From Pseudomonas saliphila (GTDB taxonomy: Bacteria > Pseudomonadota > Gammaproteobacteria > Pseudomonadales > Pseudomonadaceae): a stretch of DNA of 64,000 nucleotides. A model generated the notes under the pieces. That model did no database searches. It was not told where the DNA came from and saw nothing but the letters and a program-made list of their open reading frames with translations. The DNA lies in NCBI RefSeq assembly GCF_008638345.1, contig NZ_VTVA01000006.1:131366-195365 (forward strand), given 5' to 3'. Below are positions 1-8,817 of the stretch, in pieces. The translations under genes and the position numbers were made by a program. Each line of letters begins with the position of its first letter. The stretch's first letter is position 1.

Positions 1-699
1 AGCTCACGCCGGGATCATGACCGTCATGGCCTGGGTATAGCACGTCAGTGGCAGCTAAGCGCGCGGGACCAGGTAGAACTCGGTCTGGACTGGCAGCGGG
101 AAAGTCAGGATAGCGGGCTGATGCGGGCGCTGGGGCAGACGGATTCGCTTTGGCTGGCAGGCAGCCACGGTTTTTCTGCCCGCGACCAACTGTCCTGGTG
201 GGTTGCCCATCGAGACTTCTCCACCCGCTCCGGTGACGACCTCGGAGAAGGCGAAGCAGTGAATCTCGAATTCAATCAGGTTCAGCAGTTTCGCGGGCCT
301 ACCTGGACCACCCGGGTCGGCGTTGATTACCAGACCAATCGCTTGCGTGATGTGTCCCTGGCTGAGGCAGGCAGTCCGCTGACCTTCGACGAGCCAGTGA
401 CCGAGGGTCTACTGCAAAGCCGATACGGCCGGGTGTATCTGGGCAGCACGCTAAGGCGCGGAATGCCGGGCGCGCTGAATCGGACTGAGCCGCAATTTAC
501 CTGGTTGATCGATGTTCAGGCTGGTTGGGAATGGACTGACAGCGAATTGACCTATGGCATCACCACAGGAGTGGGAACGGGAGTCGTGGGGGATGACGAA
601 CTGGCGATAACCCTGGGTTATCAGTCTACGCCGCGTGGCAGTGACGGATCATCAGGCGGGTCGTTGGGATTAACTTACAGCCGGCGTTTCGGACGCTGA
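1..699 (+). CDS. pelB: PelB outer-membrane export porin, C-terminal part (5' end outside window)
   Basis: The reading frame is open from base 1 to a TGA at 697-699, so only the last 232 residues are in the window. PelB is the Pel exporter: a periplasmic TPR scaffold followed by a C-terminal 16-stranded outer-membrane barrel. The visible part is rich in alternating polar/aromatic strands (for example WTTRVGVDY and GRVYLGSTLRRG) and ends in a strand-like segment, SLGLTYSRRFGR, as expected for the barrel. The assignment rests mainly on position, directly upstream of pelC-pelG with a 20-nt gap. The TPR part and pelA would lie before the window. No break is seen. Confidence 0.85.
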   Translation, partial: SSRRDHDRHGLGIARQWQLSARDQVELGLDWQRESQDSGLMRALGQTDSLWLAGSHGFSARDQLSWWVAHRDFSTRSGDDLGEGEAVNLEFNQVQQFRGPTWTTRVGVDYQTNRLRDVSLAEAGSPLTFDEPVTEGLLQSRYGRVYLGSTLRRGMPGALNRTEPQFTWLIDVQAGWEWTDSELTYGITTGVGTGVVGDDELAITLGYQSTPRGSDGSSGGSLGLTYSRRFGR

Positions 700-719
700 C
701 CCTATCAAGGAGAAATACC

Positions 720-1238
720 ATGCAATCCATACGTTGTCTGACCATGGCAATGGCGACCCTGCTTGCCGTTGGCTGCACCAGCATTACCAGCAAGCAAAGC
801 CCTGCGTTGCCGGCGGACGCCCGCTGGGGACTGATGCCTATTATCAATTATTCCCAGGCCCCCCAAGCGGGGGAGCGCAGCGAACAGATACTGATCAGCA
901 TCCTGAGCAAGCAGAACATTCAGCCCCAGGTTTACCCTCACTCCAGCAACCAGGATGCAGTGCTACTGGATGATCGTGAGCGCTTCGCCGAAGCCATGAC
1001 CTGGGCACGCCAGCAGGACTTCGACTATCTGGTCAGCGGAAGCGTCGAGGAATGGCAATACAAGAATGGCCTCGACGGCGAGCCTGCCGTGGGCATTAGC
1101 CTGCGAGTGCTCGAGCCGTCCACCGGTAAGGTGCTGTGGAGCAATAGTGCCGCACGTGCTGGCTGGTCGCGAGAGAGCCTGGCAGGCACCGCCCAGAAGG
1201 TATTGGGCGAACTGGTTGATGACCTGCGGATTGAATGA
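720..1238 (+). CDS. pelC: PelC outer-membrane-associated lipoprotein of Pel export
   Basis: This 172-residue protein has the same length as P. aeruginosa PelC. It begins with a lipoprotein signal peptide ending in the lipobox LAVGC, so Cys19 should be lipidated. PelC forms a dodecameric ring on the periplasmic face of the outer membrane that funnels the cationic Pel polymer towards PelB. An AAGGAG ribosome-binding site sits at 709-714. The stop codon overlaps the pelD start (ATGATG at 1235-1240), which implies translational coupling. The gene lies between the pelB barrel and pelD, the normal operon order. Confidence 0.93.
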   Translation: MQSIRCLTMAMATLLAVGCTSITSKQSPALPADARWGLMPIINYSQAPQAGERSEQILISILSKQNIQPQVYPHSSNQDAVLLDDRERFAEAMTWARQQDFDYLVSGSVEEWQYKNGLDGEPAVGISLRVLEPSTGKVLWSNSAARAGWSRESLAGTAQKVLGELVDDLRIE

Positions 1239-2602
1239 TGGATACCGATCTGACGCACAGGGAACACAGCCTCGCCCCACAGGCTGGCAATGTCAGTGCC
1301 TGGAGCGAAACGTTTGGGCTCACCGCGCTGGCGCTGATACTCGGTTTCTGGCTGGCACCTGAAGATCCGCTGCAGGTCTTCGGATTCCCCTGGCCGATGC
1401 TTGCGCCCCTGTTGCTTGGGGTGCGTTACGGTTTTGTAAAAGCCTTGATCAGTGCTTCGCTGCTGGTTATCACACTGTTATTGCTGCGTTTTTACGGACC
1501 GCTCTATGACGAGCTGCCGGGGCCTTACATCATCGGTGTGCTGGTCAGCGGCATGCTCGTCGGGGAGTTTCGGGATTTATGGGGCCGCCGTCTTGAAGGG
1601 CTGAAGATGGCCAACGAATATCGACAGTACCGCCTCGACGAGTTTACCCGCGCACATCAGATGCTGCGTATTTCCCATGACCGCCTGGAGCAGCGCGTGG
1701 CCGGGAGCGGTCAAAGCCTGCGCAGCTCCCTGCTGCTGTTGCGTGAACGTATGCGTGAACTGAAAACGCCTGACGAGGCCTTGATCTGGATGGCCGAACC
1801 GATCATTGACCTGCTCGGGCAATACGGGTCGCTGAGGGTGGCGGGTTTGTACGCCCTGAACAAGGAGCGACAGGTAATGCCCTGGCCACTGGCGACTGTC
1901 GGCGAGATGGGCGAGCTGGACGCCGATGATCGCCTGATTCGCTTGTGCCTCGATCGGGGCGATCTGGTGAGTGTCGGTGAAGATGCCATTGAGCACGGCG
2001 AAGGACAGGGCTTCTCTTCGCTGCAGGCATGCATTCCGTTGATCGATACCCACGGCAATCTGCTGGCTATCCTGGCCGTTCGGCAGATGCCGTTTTTTTT
2101 GTTCAACGACAAGACGCTGAGCTTGCTGATGTTACTGGCCGGGCACGCAGCGGACCTGTTACAGAGCGACCCGCGCGCGCTGCAGCTGCCAGGCGCGGAT
2201 CTGCAGTCGTTCTCCCAGCAACTACATCGTTCTCTGATGGATGCGGAGCGTCATCGGTTGACTGGCACCCTGTGTCTGTTGGAGGTGCCGGATGTCGATG
2301 AGGATCTGATGCGACTGTTTATTGAGAGTCAACGCGGCCTGGACCTGCATCTTCGCGTACGCAATGGCCGGGATAACGATTGCTTGCTGATTCTCATGCC
2401 GCTCACGCCGCAAACCGGGGTTAGCGGATTTGCCGCGCGCCTGGAACAGTTACTGGCCAAGCAGTTTGGCCCCGGCTATACGCTGCTGGAGCTCGGCGTG
2501 CTGGTCAGACAGTTCGAGCTGCAGCCCGCCGGGTCTCGAACTGCCCTGCGTGAATTCCTGATGAAGGAGTGCCAGCTGAATGAAAGTCAGATTGCTGTCT
2601 AG
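1235..2602 (+). CDS. pelD: PelD inner-membrane c-di-GMP receptor for Pel synthesis
   Basis: The 455-residue protein has membrane segments in roughly the first 115 residues, a short helical linker, a GAF domain (about 170-315) and a degenerate GGDEF domain at the C terminus. In P. aeruginosa PelD the c-di-GMP inhibitory-type site is R367-x-x-D370 plus R402. Here codons 367-370 read RGLD and codon 402 is Arg, so the binding residues are kept at identical numbering. No GGDEF active-site motif is visible, consistent with a receptor rather than a cyclase. PelD works with PelE, PelF and PelG in the inner-membrane synthase complex. Translation starts at ATG 1235 or 1238, overlapping the pelC stop. 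The 3' end overlaps pelE by 23 nt. Confidence 0.95.
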   Translation: MMDTDLTHREHSLAPQAGNVSAWSETFGLTALALILGFWLAPEDPLQVFGFPWPMLAPLLLGVRYGFVKALISASLLVITLLLLRFYGPLYDELPGPYIIGVLVSGMLVGEFRDLWGRRLEGLKMANEYRQYRLDEFTRAHQMLRISHDRLEQRVAGSGQSLRSSLLLLRERMRELKTPDEALIWMAEPIIDLLGQYGSLRVAGLYALNKERQVMPWPLATVGEMGELDADDRLIRLCLDRGDLVSVGEDAIEHGEGQGFSSLQACIPLIDTHGNLLAILAVRQMPFFLFNDKTLSLLMLLAGHAADLLQSDPRALQLPGADLQSFSQQLHRSLMDAERHRLTGTLCLLEVPDVDEDLMRLFIESQRGLDLHLRVRNGRDNDCLLILMPLTPQTGVSGFAARLEQLLAKQFGPGYTLLELGVLVRQFELQPAGSRTALREFLMKECQLNESQIAV

Positions 2603-3584
2603 CGCAGCCTTGATCCTCAGCGCCACGGTAATCGAGGTGGGTGGCTGGTCGCATCTCGGGTTGCATCCCGCGCTGGCCGATGGGCTCAGGTATTTCGTGC
2701 TGTCGCATGCCTTAGCCTGCGCTCTGTTGGCGGCGGGGCTGTGGCGATTATTACCGGCGCGTTATCAACAGCCCTGGCCCTGGGCACCGTTGCTGCTGTT
2801 CAGTCTGGCTTTCTTTATTCCAGTGCTTGGCGCGCTGGGGATCTTACTGGCCTTGATGCCTGCCCTGTGGTTCCAGCGGCGCCGTGAGAGCAAAAGCTGG
2901 CGGGCAGTCAGTGCCCCACAATTGCCGTTTCGGCCAATGACCGAGCAGAGGTCACCGCTATTCAATGACGGTGGTCTCCAGGATGTACTCAAACTTGCCC
3001 CCGATCCGGATCAGCGCCTGGCGGCGCTGTTGGCCACCCGGCGTATGACAGGGCAGTCCGCGGTGCCAATACTCAAGTTGGCGCTGAGGGATCCAGTCGA
3101 CGACGTGCGCTTGCTGGCCTATTCGATGCTCGATCAACAGGAAACGCGGATCAACGAGCGGATTGAAGCGCTGCTGACCAGGCTGACCATTGCGCAGGGG
3201 CGGCAGAAGGCCGCCTTGCATGCTGCGCTGGCCCGCTGGTACTGGGAGCTGGCCTATCTGGGACTGGCTCAGGGCAGCGTGTTAAAGCATGTGCTGATGC
3301 AGGCGCGTGATCACGTTGAAAGCGCACTGCAGATCTCATCAAATCCCGAGCTGGAGCTGTTGGGTGCGCGCATTGCGCTGGAGCAAGGACTGCCACAGGA
3401 GGCGAGGCTTTTCCTGAGACGCGCAGAGCAAGGTGGCATCGCGGCGGAGAAGCTCACTCCGTTTCGCGCCGAAGCTGCTTTTCTCGCCACCGAATACGCC
3501 GAGGTGCCAGGGCTGCTCGCCAGCTTGCCGAGCGACGTACTCAGACGTCCACCTTTCACCGACCTGGCGAGGTATTGGCTATGA
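2580..3584 (+). CDS. pelE: PelE inner-membrane TPR protein of the Pel synthase complex
   Basis: The 334-residue protein has hydrophobic segments at about residues 4-22, 36-57 and 68-95. A soluble helical part rich in Ala, Leu and Arg follows, compatible with the TPR repeats described for PelE. PelE associates with PelD and PelG and is thought to organise the glycosyltransferase PelF at the membrane. The gene overlaps pelD by 23 nt. It ends in an ATGA junction with pelF (ATG 3581-3583, TGA 3582-3584). Sequence conservation in this family is low, so the call leans on operon position and topology. Confidence 0.9.
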   Translation: MKVRLLSSAALILSATVIEVGGWSHLGLHPALADGLRYFVLSHALACALLAAGLWRLLPARYQQPWPWAPLLLFSLAFFIPVLGALGILLALMPALWFQRRRESKSWRAVSAPQLPFRPMTEQRSPLFNDGGLQDVLKLAPDPDQRLAALLATRRMTGQSAVPILKLALRDPVDDVRLLAYSMLDQQETRINERIEALLTRLTIAQGRQKAALHAALARWYWELAYLGLAQGSVLKHVLMQARDHVESALQISSNPELELLGARIALEQGLPQEARLFLRRAEQGGIAAEKLTPFRAEAAFLATEYAEVPGLLASLPSDVLRRPPFTDLARYWL

Positions 3585-5197
3585 ACCAACCGACTGCCAC
3601 TAACGATGCCCCCATGGCTGATATCTGTTTGCTGCTCGAGGGTACCTGGCCCTACGTGCGAGGAGGCGTATCCAGCTGGGTTAATCAGTTGATTCTGGGT
3701 TTGCCGGAGCTGACCTTCTCCGTCGTCTTCATTGGCGGCAAGCGCGAAGCCTACCCGCACCGACGTTACGATATTCCCGCTAACGTCGTGCATGTAGAAG
3801 AACTCTACATCGAGGAGTCCTGGCAGCCCCATGGGCGCAGCAGCAAACGCCCCAAACGCAATGCACCCCGCGACCAACTGTTGAGTCTGTACCGCTTTCT
3901 TCACCATCCGGATGCACCTGGCGAATCAGCTGGGGAGGCGCTGGTCGCCTCCCTGGCGGGTGGCAAGCTGGATCTGGATGACGTCCTGCACAGCCGCGAA
4001 AACTGGGACATCGTCACCGATGGGTATTACACCCATTGCAGCGATCCATCATTTATCGATTTCTTCTGGACCTTGCGCTCCATCCAGGCACCCCTGGTAA
4101 TGCTTGCTCAGGCGGCCCGCCAGCTCCCGAAAGCGCGAGTACTGCATTCGATCTCAACCGGCTATGCCGGGTTGCTCGGTTGTATCCTCAAGCGGCTGTG
4201 GGGCTGCGAGTACGTGCTCAGCGAGCACGGTATCTACACCAAGGAACGCAAGATCGATCTGGCCCAGGCCAGCTGGATTGGCGAAGACGCAAGGACGGCG
4301 GCGAGTGGTGGTATCGATTCGGGGACCGGCTACATCCGGTCGCTGTGGATCCGCTATTTCGAGCGCATCGGTCTGCTTACCTACCGTTCGGCCAGCCCGA
4401 TCATTTCGCTTTACGCAGGTAACCGCCAACGGCAGATCAAGGACGGCGCCGACCCGACACGCACGCGCATCATCCCCAATGGCATTGATCTGGAGGGCTG
4501 GAGTGATGCCCTGGCCACGCGCGGCGCAGGGATTGCGCCGGTGGTGGGTTTTATCGGGCGCGTGGTGCCAATCAAGGATCTCAAGACCTTTATCCGTGCG
4601 ATTCGCGGTGTGGTCAGTGCGATGCCCGAAGCCGAGGCCTGGATAGTCGGTCCAGAGGATGAAGACCCGTCCTACGCTGCGGAATGCCACAGCCTGGTCG
4701 CCAGTCTCGGGCTCGAAAACAAGGTGCGTTTTCTGGGGTTTCAGAATATCCAGGAAATTCTGCCGCAGCTGGGCGTCATGGTCCTCACGTCGATCAGTGA
4801 GGCGCAGCCGTTGGTCATTCTCGAAGCTTGGTGCGCCGGCACGCCAGTAGTCAGTTCAGACGTAGGTTCCTGCCGGGAATTGATAGAAGGCGGCACGCGG
4901 GATGACCAGGCGCTGGGACCGGCAGGGGAGGTGGTCGCGATTGCCGATCCGCAGGCGACCGCACGCGCAATTCTCGATCTGTTAATGGACCCGATTCGCT
5001 GGCAGGCAGCTCAGGCCAGCGGCCTCGCTCGGGTGAAACGGTATTACGGTGAAGCACTGATGTTCGCCTGCTATCTCGAAATTTATTACGCTGCCATGGA
5101 GAATACCGAATGGCTGGTATCGGCTTCGAACTACGAAAAATCCTCTCCCGAGACTCCTACACTGCAACGCTTAGAGCCTATGTCTATGCGGGACTGA
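3581..5197 (+). CDS. pelF: PelF cytosolic GT4 glycosyltransferase, with an unusual C-terminal extension
   Basis: PelF polymerises the Pel chain from UDP-activated aminosugars in the cytoplasm. Family hallmarks are visible: the N-terminal block CLLLEGTWPYVRGGVSSW, the glycosyltransferase-4 segment GFIGRVVPIKDLKTFIRA, and the nucleotide-sugar block SISEAQPLVILEAW. I chose ATG 3581, which makes the ATGA overlap with pelE; an in-frame TTG at 3575 is less likely. The protein is 538 residues, about 30 longer than P. aeruginosa PelF (507). The normal end falls near YYAAMEN. The extra tail (residues about 511-538) is read out of frame through the first 88 nt of pelG. This looks like loss of the original stop codon. 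Confidence 0.94.
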   Translation: MNQPTATNDAPMADICLLLEGTWPYVRGGVSSWVNQLILGLPELTFSVVFIGGKREAYPHRRYDIPANVVHVEELYIEESWQPHGRSSKRPKRNAPRDQLLSLYRFLHHPDAPGESAGEALVASLAGGKLDLDDVLHSRENWDIVTDGYYTHCSDPSFIDFFWTLRSIQAPLVMLAQAARQLPKARVLHSISTGYAGLLGCILKRLWGCEYVLSEHGIYTKERKIDLAQASWIGEDARTAASGGIDSGTGYIRSLWIRYFERIGLLTYRSASPIISLYAGNRQRQIKDGADPTRTRIIPNGIDLEGWSDALATRGAGIAPVVGFIGRVVPIKDLKTFIRAIRGVVSAMPEAEAWIVGPEDEDPSYAAECHSLVASLGLENKVRFLGFQNIQEILPQLGVMVLTSISEAQPLVILEAWCAGTPVVSSDVGSCRELIEGGTRDDQALGPAGEVVAIADPQATARAILDLLMDPIRWQAAQASGLARVKRYYGEALMFACYLEIYYAAMENTEWLVSASNYEKSSPETPTLQRLEPMSMRD

Positions 5198-6480
5198 TCA
5201 GTTCGGGCCCCTGGGTGCTCTCGATCATCAGCGTGATGTTGATTGGTTTGCTGAGCGTCGGGGTGGTCGGCTCGCAAAGCCTGGTGCGCCAGTTTCTGGT
5301 GACAGTCACCTACCTGATGGCCAGCTCGCTGATCGCCACGGGCGGGCTGCAGCTGTTTTTCACCCGTTTCGTCTCGGACCAGCTGTTTCAGAAGCGGACC
5401 GAGGTCATCCTGCCCAATCTGCTGGGTATCCTGCTGCTCGTGACGCTGGGCGCGGGGGTGTTGGCCTGCGCCGTCCTCATCACCCTGTTTGATGAGCCCT
5501 TTATTTACCGCCTGCTGGTGCTGGCCAACTTCGTGGTGCTCTGCAATCTGTGGTTGGTAATCATCTTTCTCTCAGGCATGAAAGCCTACAACCGCATCCT
5601 GTTGGTGATGGCCGGCGGGTATTCGATCATGGTCGCCAGCGCCTTCCTGCTCCGGCATTGGGGAGTAGACGGTTTGTTGCTGGCGCTACTGATCGGCCAC
5701 GGCTGTCTATTGTTCATGTTCCTGTTTGATATTGCGCGCGACTTCGATTCGGACCGATTGATTGCCTTCGATTTTCTCGACCGCAACAAGGTCTTCCTCA
5801 GCCTGCTGCTGACCGGCCTCTGTTACAACCTCGGCATCTGGATCGACAAGCTGATCTTCTGGTTCAACCCGGCGACCTCGGACCAGATCGTCGGCCCGCT
5901 GCGCGCATCGATGCTCTACGACCTGCCGATCTTTCTCGCCTATCTGGCGATCATTCCCGGTATGGCGGTGTTTCTGGTACGCATCGAAACCGATTTTGCC
6001 GAGTGGTATGAGCGGCTGTTCCGCGCCATTCGCGAAGGCGAAACGCTGCAGCACATCGGCCACCTGAAAAACGAGATGACCTTGTCGATCCGTCAGGGAT
6101 TGCAGGAGATTTGCAAGGTGCAGGGGCTTACCGTGGTGTTGCTTCTACTGTTTGCTCCGAACCTGCTCGATTGGCTCGGCATGTCGCGCTATTACCTGCC
6201 GCTGTTCTATGTCGATCTGGTCGGCGTCAGCGTTCAAGTGGTGTTCATGGCGCTATTGAACGTCTTCTTCTATCTGGACAAGCGTACGGTGGTGCTTGAG
6301 CTGTGCGCACTCTTTGTGGTGCTCAATGCACTGTTGACGCTGCTGAGTCAGTATCTCGGGCCGAGCTTCTTCGGCTATGGCTTCACAGTCTCGCTGGTGT
6401 GCTGTGTGTTCGTCGCGCTGGTGCGGTTGAACCGCGCACTGGAGGATCTCAAGTACGACACCTTCATGCTCAACCGCTGA
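5110..6480 (+). CDS. pelG: PelG polysaccharide transporter (Wzx/MOP-like)
   Basis: The 456-residue, strongly hydrophobic protein has about 12 predicted membrane segments and starts with the typical block MAGIGFELRKILSRDSYTATL. PelG belongs to the MOP/MATE-like flippase group and is proposed to move Pel across the inner membrane in complex with PelD, PelE and PelF. GGAGA at 5098-5102 lies upstream of the ATG and could serve as ribosome-binding site. The start lies inside the 3' end of the pelF frame (88-nt overlap). It is the last gene of the pel operon. The next gene is convergent and only 6 bp away, and I see no intrinsic terminator between them. Confidence 0.94.
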   Translation: MAGIGFELRKILSRDSYTATLRAYVYAGLISSGPWVLSIISVMLIGLLSVGVVGSQSLVRQFLVTVTYLMASSLIATGGLQLFFTRFVSDQLFQKRTEVILPNLLGILLLVTLGAGVLACAVLITLFDEPFIYRLLVLANFVVLCNLWLVIIFLSGMKAYNRILLVMAGGYSIMVASAFLLRHWGVDGLLLALLIGHGCLLFMFLFDIARDFDSDRLIAFDFLDRNKVFLSLLLTGLCYNLGIWIDKLIFWFNPATSDQIVGPLRASMLYDLPIFLAYLAIIPGMAVFLVRIETDFAEWYERLFRAIREGETLQHIGHLKNEMTLSIRQGLQEICKVQGLTVVLLLLFAPNLLDWLGMSRYYLPLFYVDLVGVSVQVVFMALLNVFFYLDKRTVVLELCALFVVLNALLTLLSQYLGPSFFGYGFTVSLVCCVFVALVRLNRALEDLKYDTFMLNR

Positions 6481-6486
6481 TCGGGC

Positions 6487-8817
6487 TCAGGGGAAGAGTC
6501 GGTCGCTGGCGGGTGCGGATTCAAGGTGGCTGGGCGCAGCTGGCCTGATATCAATCAGTTGGCGTACCGGTCGCCACCAATCGGGTAACAGATGGCGGAT
6601 CGTCGATTGTGCAAAGCGGTCATCGAGCAGATACACCACACCCCGATCATCCGTCGAGCGGATCACCCGGCCCGCCGCCTGAACCACTTTCTGGATGCCC
6701 GGGTACAGGTAGGCATATTCGTAGCCATTGCCGAACATCGGCTGCATCCGCGCCTTGATTTCCTCATTGATTGGATTGATCTGCGGCAGCCCCAGGGTGG
6801 CGATAAAGGCGCCGATCAGGCGTTTGCCCGGCAGGTCAATGCCCTCGCCAAAAGCGCCGCCCAACACAGCGAACCCGATGCCTTCCGAGTGGCTGCTGAA
6901 GCGCTCCAGGAACGTCTGCCGGTCCGCTTCATTCATGCTGCGGGATTGCGCCCATACCGGAATGTCCGGGTGTTCCAGCCGGAAGCGATCCAGCACCTGT
7001 TCCAGATAGGCATAACTGCTGAAGAAGGCCAGATAATTGCCGGGCTGGGCATCAAACTGATCTGCCATCAGCCTGCCGATGGGCGCAAGACTCGTCTCGC
7101 GATCCCGGTAGCGGGTCGACAGATTACCGATGATGCGGACATCGAGCTGTTCTGCTGCAAAGGGTGATTCCACGTTCAGCCACTGCGCCTGTTCGGGCAG
7201 GCCGAGCAGGTCGCTGTAGTAGCTCTGCGGGCTGAGTGTGGCCGAGAATAACGTGGCGCTGTGGGCTGCGGCAAAGCGCGGCGCCAGAAAGGGTGCCGGC
7301 ACGATATTGCGCAAGCAGAGCGTCGACAGCGTGCGTTTGTAATTGCCGGGATGTCTTGAAATATCGAACAACGAATGCGGACCGTAAGCATCAGCCAGAC
7401 GGCAGAACAGCATGGCGTCCAGGTAAAAGCGTAACAGCGTGCCGTCGTTACCGGTGGGTTGGTCGGTCAGGTGCTCGGTGATGGCACTAACGGCCTTTTG
7501 CAGCGCGGCAATGAACAGATCGGCGATAGCTGGATAGATCTGATAGTCAGATTCCTGATCCCGGTGCAGCTGATTCCAGTGTCGTCCGACGCGATCAAGA
7601 GCCGCCTTCACCCCGACGGGAGCCAGCTTACGCAGGTCATTGAAACGCGCCTGATTCAGCTCGGCGGTATACATGCCGCGCGCACGGTCAATCAGGTTGT
7701 GCGCTTCGTCGACCAGCAGCGTGACGCGCCAGTCATTGAGCACCGTCAGCCCATAGAGCAGGGCGGTCATATCGAAGTAATAGTTGTAGTCGCACACCAC
7801 CACGTCGGCCCAGCGGCACAGCTCCTGGCTGAGGTAGTAGGGGCAGACCTGATGCTCCAGCGCGACCTCACGTACTACCTGCTGGGTTAACACGCGCCTT
7901 GCCAGCGCAGCAGACCGGGCAGCCGGGAGCCGATCATAAAAACCCTGGGCCAGCGGGCAGGATTCGCCATGGCAGGCCCGGTCGGGATATTCGCAAGCCT
8001 TGTCGCGAGCGACGTGTTCCAGCACCCGCAGTGGCATTTCGGGGTCATGTTCGCGCAGGGTCGCCAGCGCATCCAATGCGAGGCTGCGACCGGGCGTTTT
8101 TGCGGTCAGAAAGAACAGCCTATCAAGTTGCTGATCCGGAAAGGCCTTGAGTTGCGGAAACAGCGTGGCCACTGTCTTGCCAATACCGGTGGTGGCCTGA
8201 GCCATCAGCGTCTGGCCGTCACGCGCTGCGCGATACACGGATTCGGCCAATTGCCGCTGCCCTTTGCGAAAGCTGGCGTGCGGGAATTGCAGTGTCGTCA
8301 GGCTCAGATCGCGCGCTACCCGGTGCGCCGCTTCCTGCTCCGCCCAGGCGAGGAACCGGTGGCACTGCAGCTCAAAAAACTCACGCAGACTGTCGGCGCA
8401 GAAGCGCTCGCGAAATACCGTTTCTTTCTGGCTGATGACATTGAAATACACGATCGCCAGATCGATTTCCTCCAGCGCCTCCATCTCGCAGAGCAGCCAG
8501 CCGTAAACCTTGGCCTGGGCCCAGTGCAGCAAGCGGTGGTTCTGTGGAATGCGCGCTACATCGCCGCGGTGGGTCTTGATCTCTTCCAGCAGATTCAGAT
8601 CAGGGTCGTAACCATCAGCCCGGCCCGTGACCAGCAACCCTGAATAGCTGCCCGCCAAGGCGACTTCGCTCAAGTATTGATCGCCACGCCGGGAGGTAAC
8701 TGTCCTGTGTCCGGCAATGCCTTCCTGTGCGGTCGGGGCGGGGGTGAAACGCAGGTCCAGGTCGCCTTCCTTGGCGGTGAACTCACACAATGCGCGCACG
8801 GCAATCCGGTAGTTCAC
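6487..8817 (-). CDS. Superfamily 2 DNA helicase (XPD/DinG type) with N-terminal RecB-like nuclease domain
   Basis: The protein is 776 residues from a GTG at 8817, whose GTGA overlaps the stop of the upstream nuclease gene; another GTG at 8829 would add four residues. Residues about 1-165 carry a PD-(D/E)XK nuclease pattern: D68 in GRADGYD, E79-I-K81, and Q101-xxx-Y105 as in RecB/Cas4 nucleases. The helicase core follows, with Walker A TTGIGKT at 209-215 and DEAH at 370-373. Four cysteines (275, 282, 287, 325) between these motifs match the Fe-S cluster arrangement of XPD/DinG helicases. The likely role is unwinding plus nucleolytic processing of damaged DNA, coupled to the adjacent FAN1-type nuclease. 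The exact substrate is not known. Confidence 0.9.
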   Translation of the reverse strand: MNYRIAVRALCEFTAKEGDLDLRFTPAPTAQEGIAGHRTVTSRRGDQYLSEVALAGSYSGLLVTGRADGYDPDLNLLEEIKTHRGDVARIPQNHRLLHWAQAKVYGWLLCEMEALEEIDLAIVYFNVISQKETVFRERFCADSLREFFELQCHRFLAWAEQEAAHRVARDLSLTTLQFPHASFRKGQRQLAESVYRAARDGQTLMAQATTGIGKTVATLFPQLKAFPDQQLDRLFFLTAKTPGRSLALDALATLREHDPEMPLRVLEHVARDKACEYPDRACHGESCPLAQGFYDRLPAARSAALARRVLTQQVVREVALEHQVCPYYLSQELCRWADVVVCDYNYYFDMTALLYGLTVLNDWRVTLLVDEAHNLIDRARGMYTAELNQARFNDLRKLAPVGVKAALDRVGRHWNQLHRDQESDYQIYPAIADLFIAALQKAVSAITEHLTDQPTGNDGTLLRFYLDAMLFCRLADAYGPHSLFDISRHPGNYKRTLSTLCLRNIVPAPFLAPRFAAAHSATLFSATLSPQSYYSDLLGLPEQAQWLNVESPFAAEQLDVRIIGNLSTRYRDRETSLAPIGRLMADQFDAQPGNYLAFFSSYAYLEQVLDRFRLEHPDIPVWAQSRSMNEADRQTFLERFSSHSEGIGFAVLGGAFGEGIDLPGKRLIGAFIATLGLPQINPINEEIKARMQPMFGNGYEYAYLYPGIQKVVQAAGRVIRSTDDRGVVYLLDDRFAQSTIRHLLPDWWRPVRQLIDIRPAAPSHLESAPASDRLFP

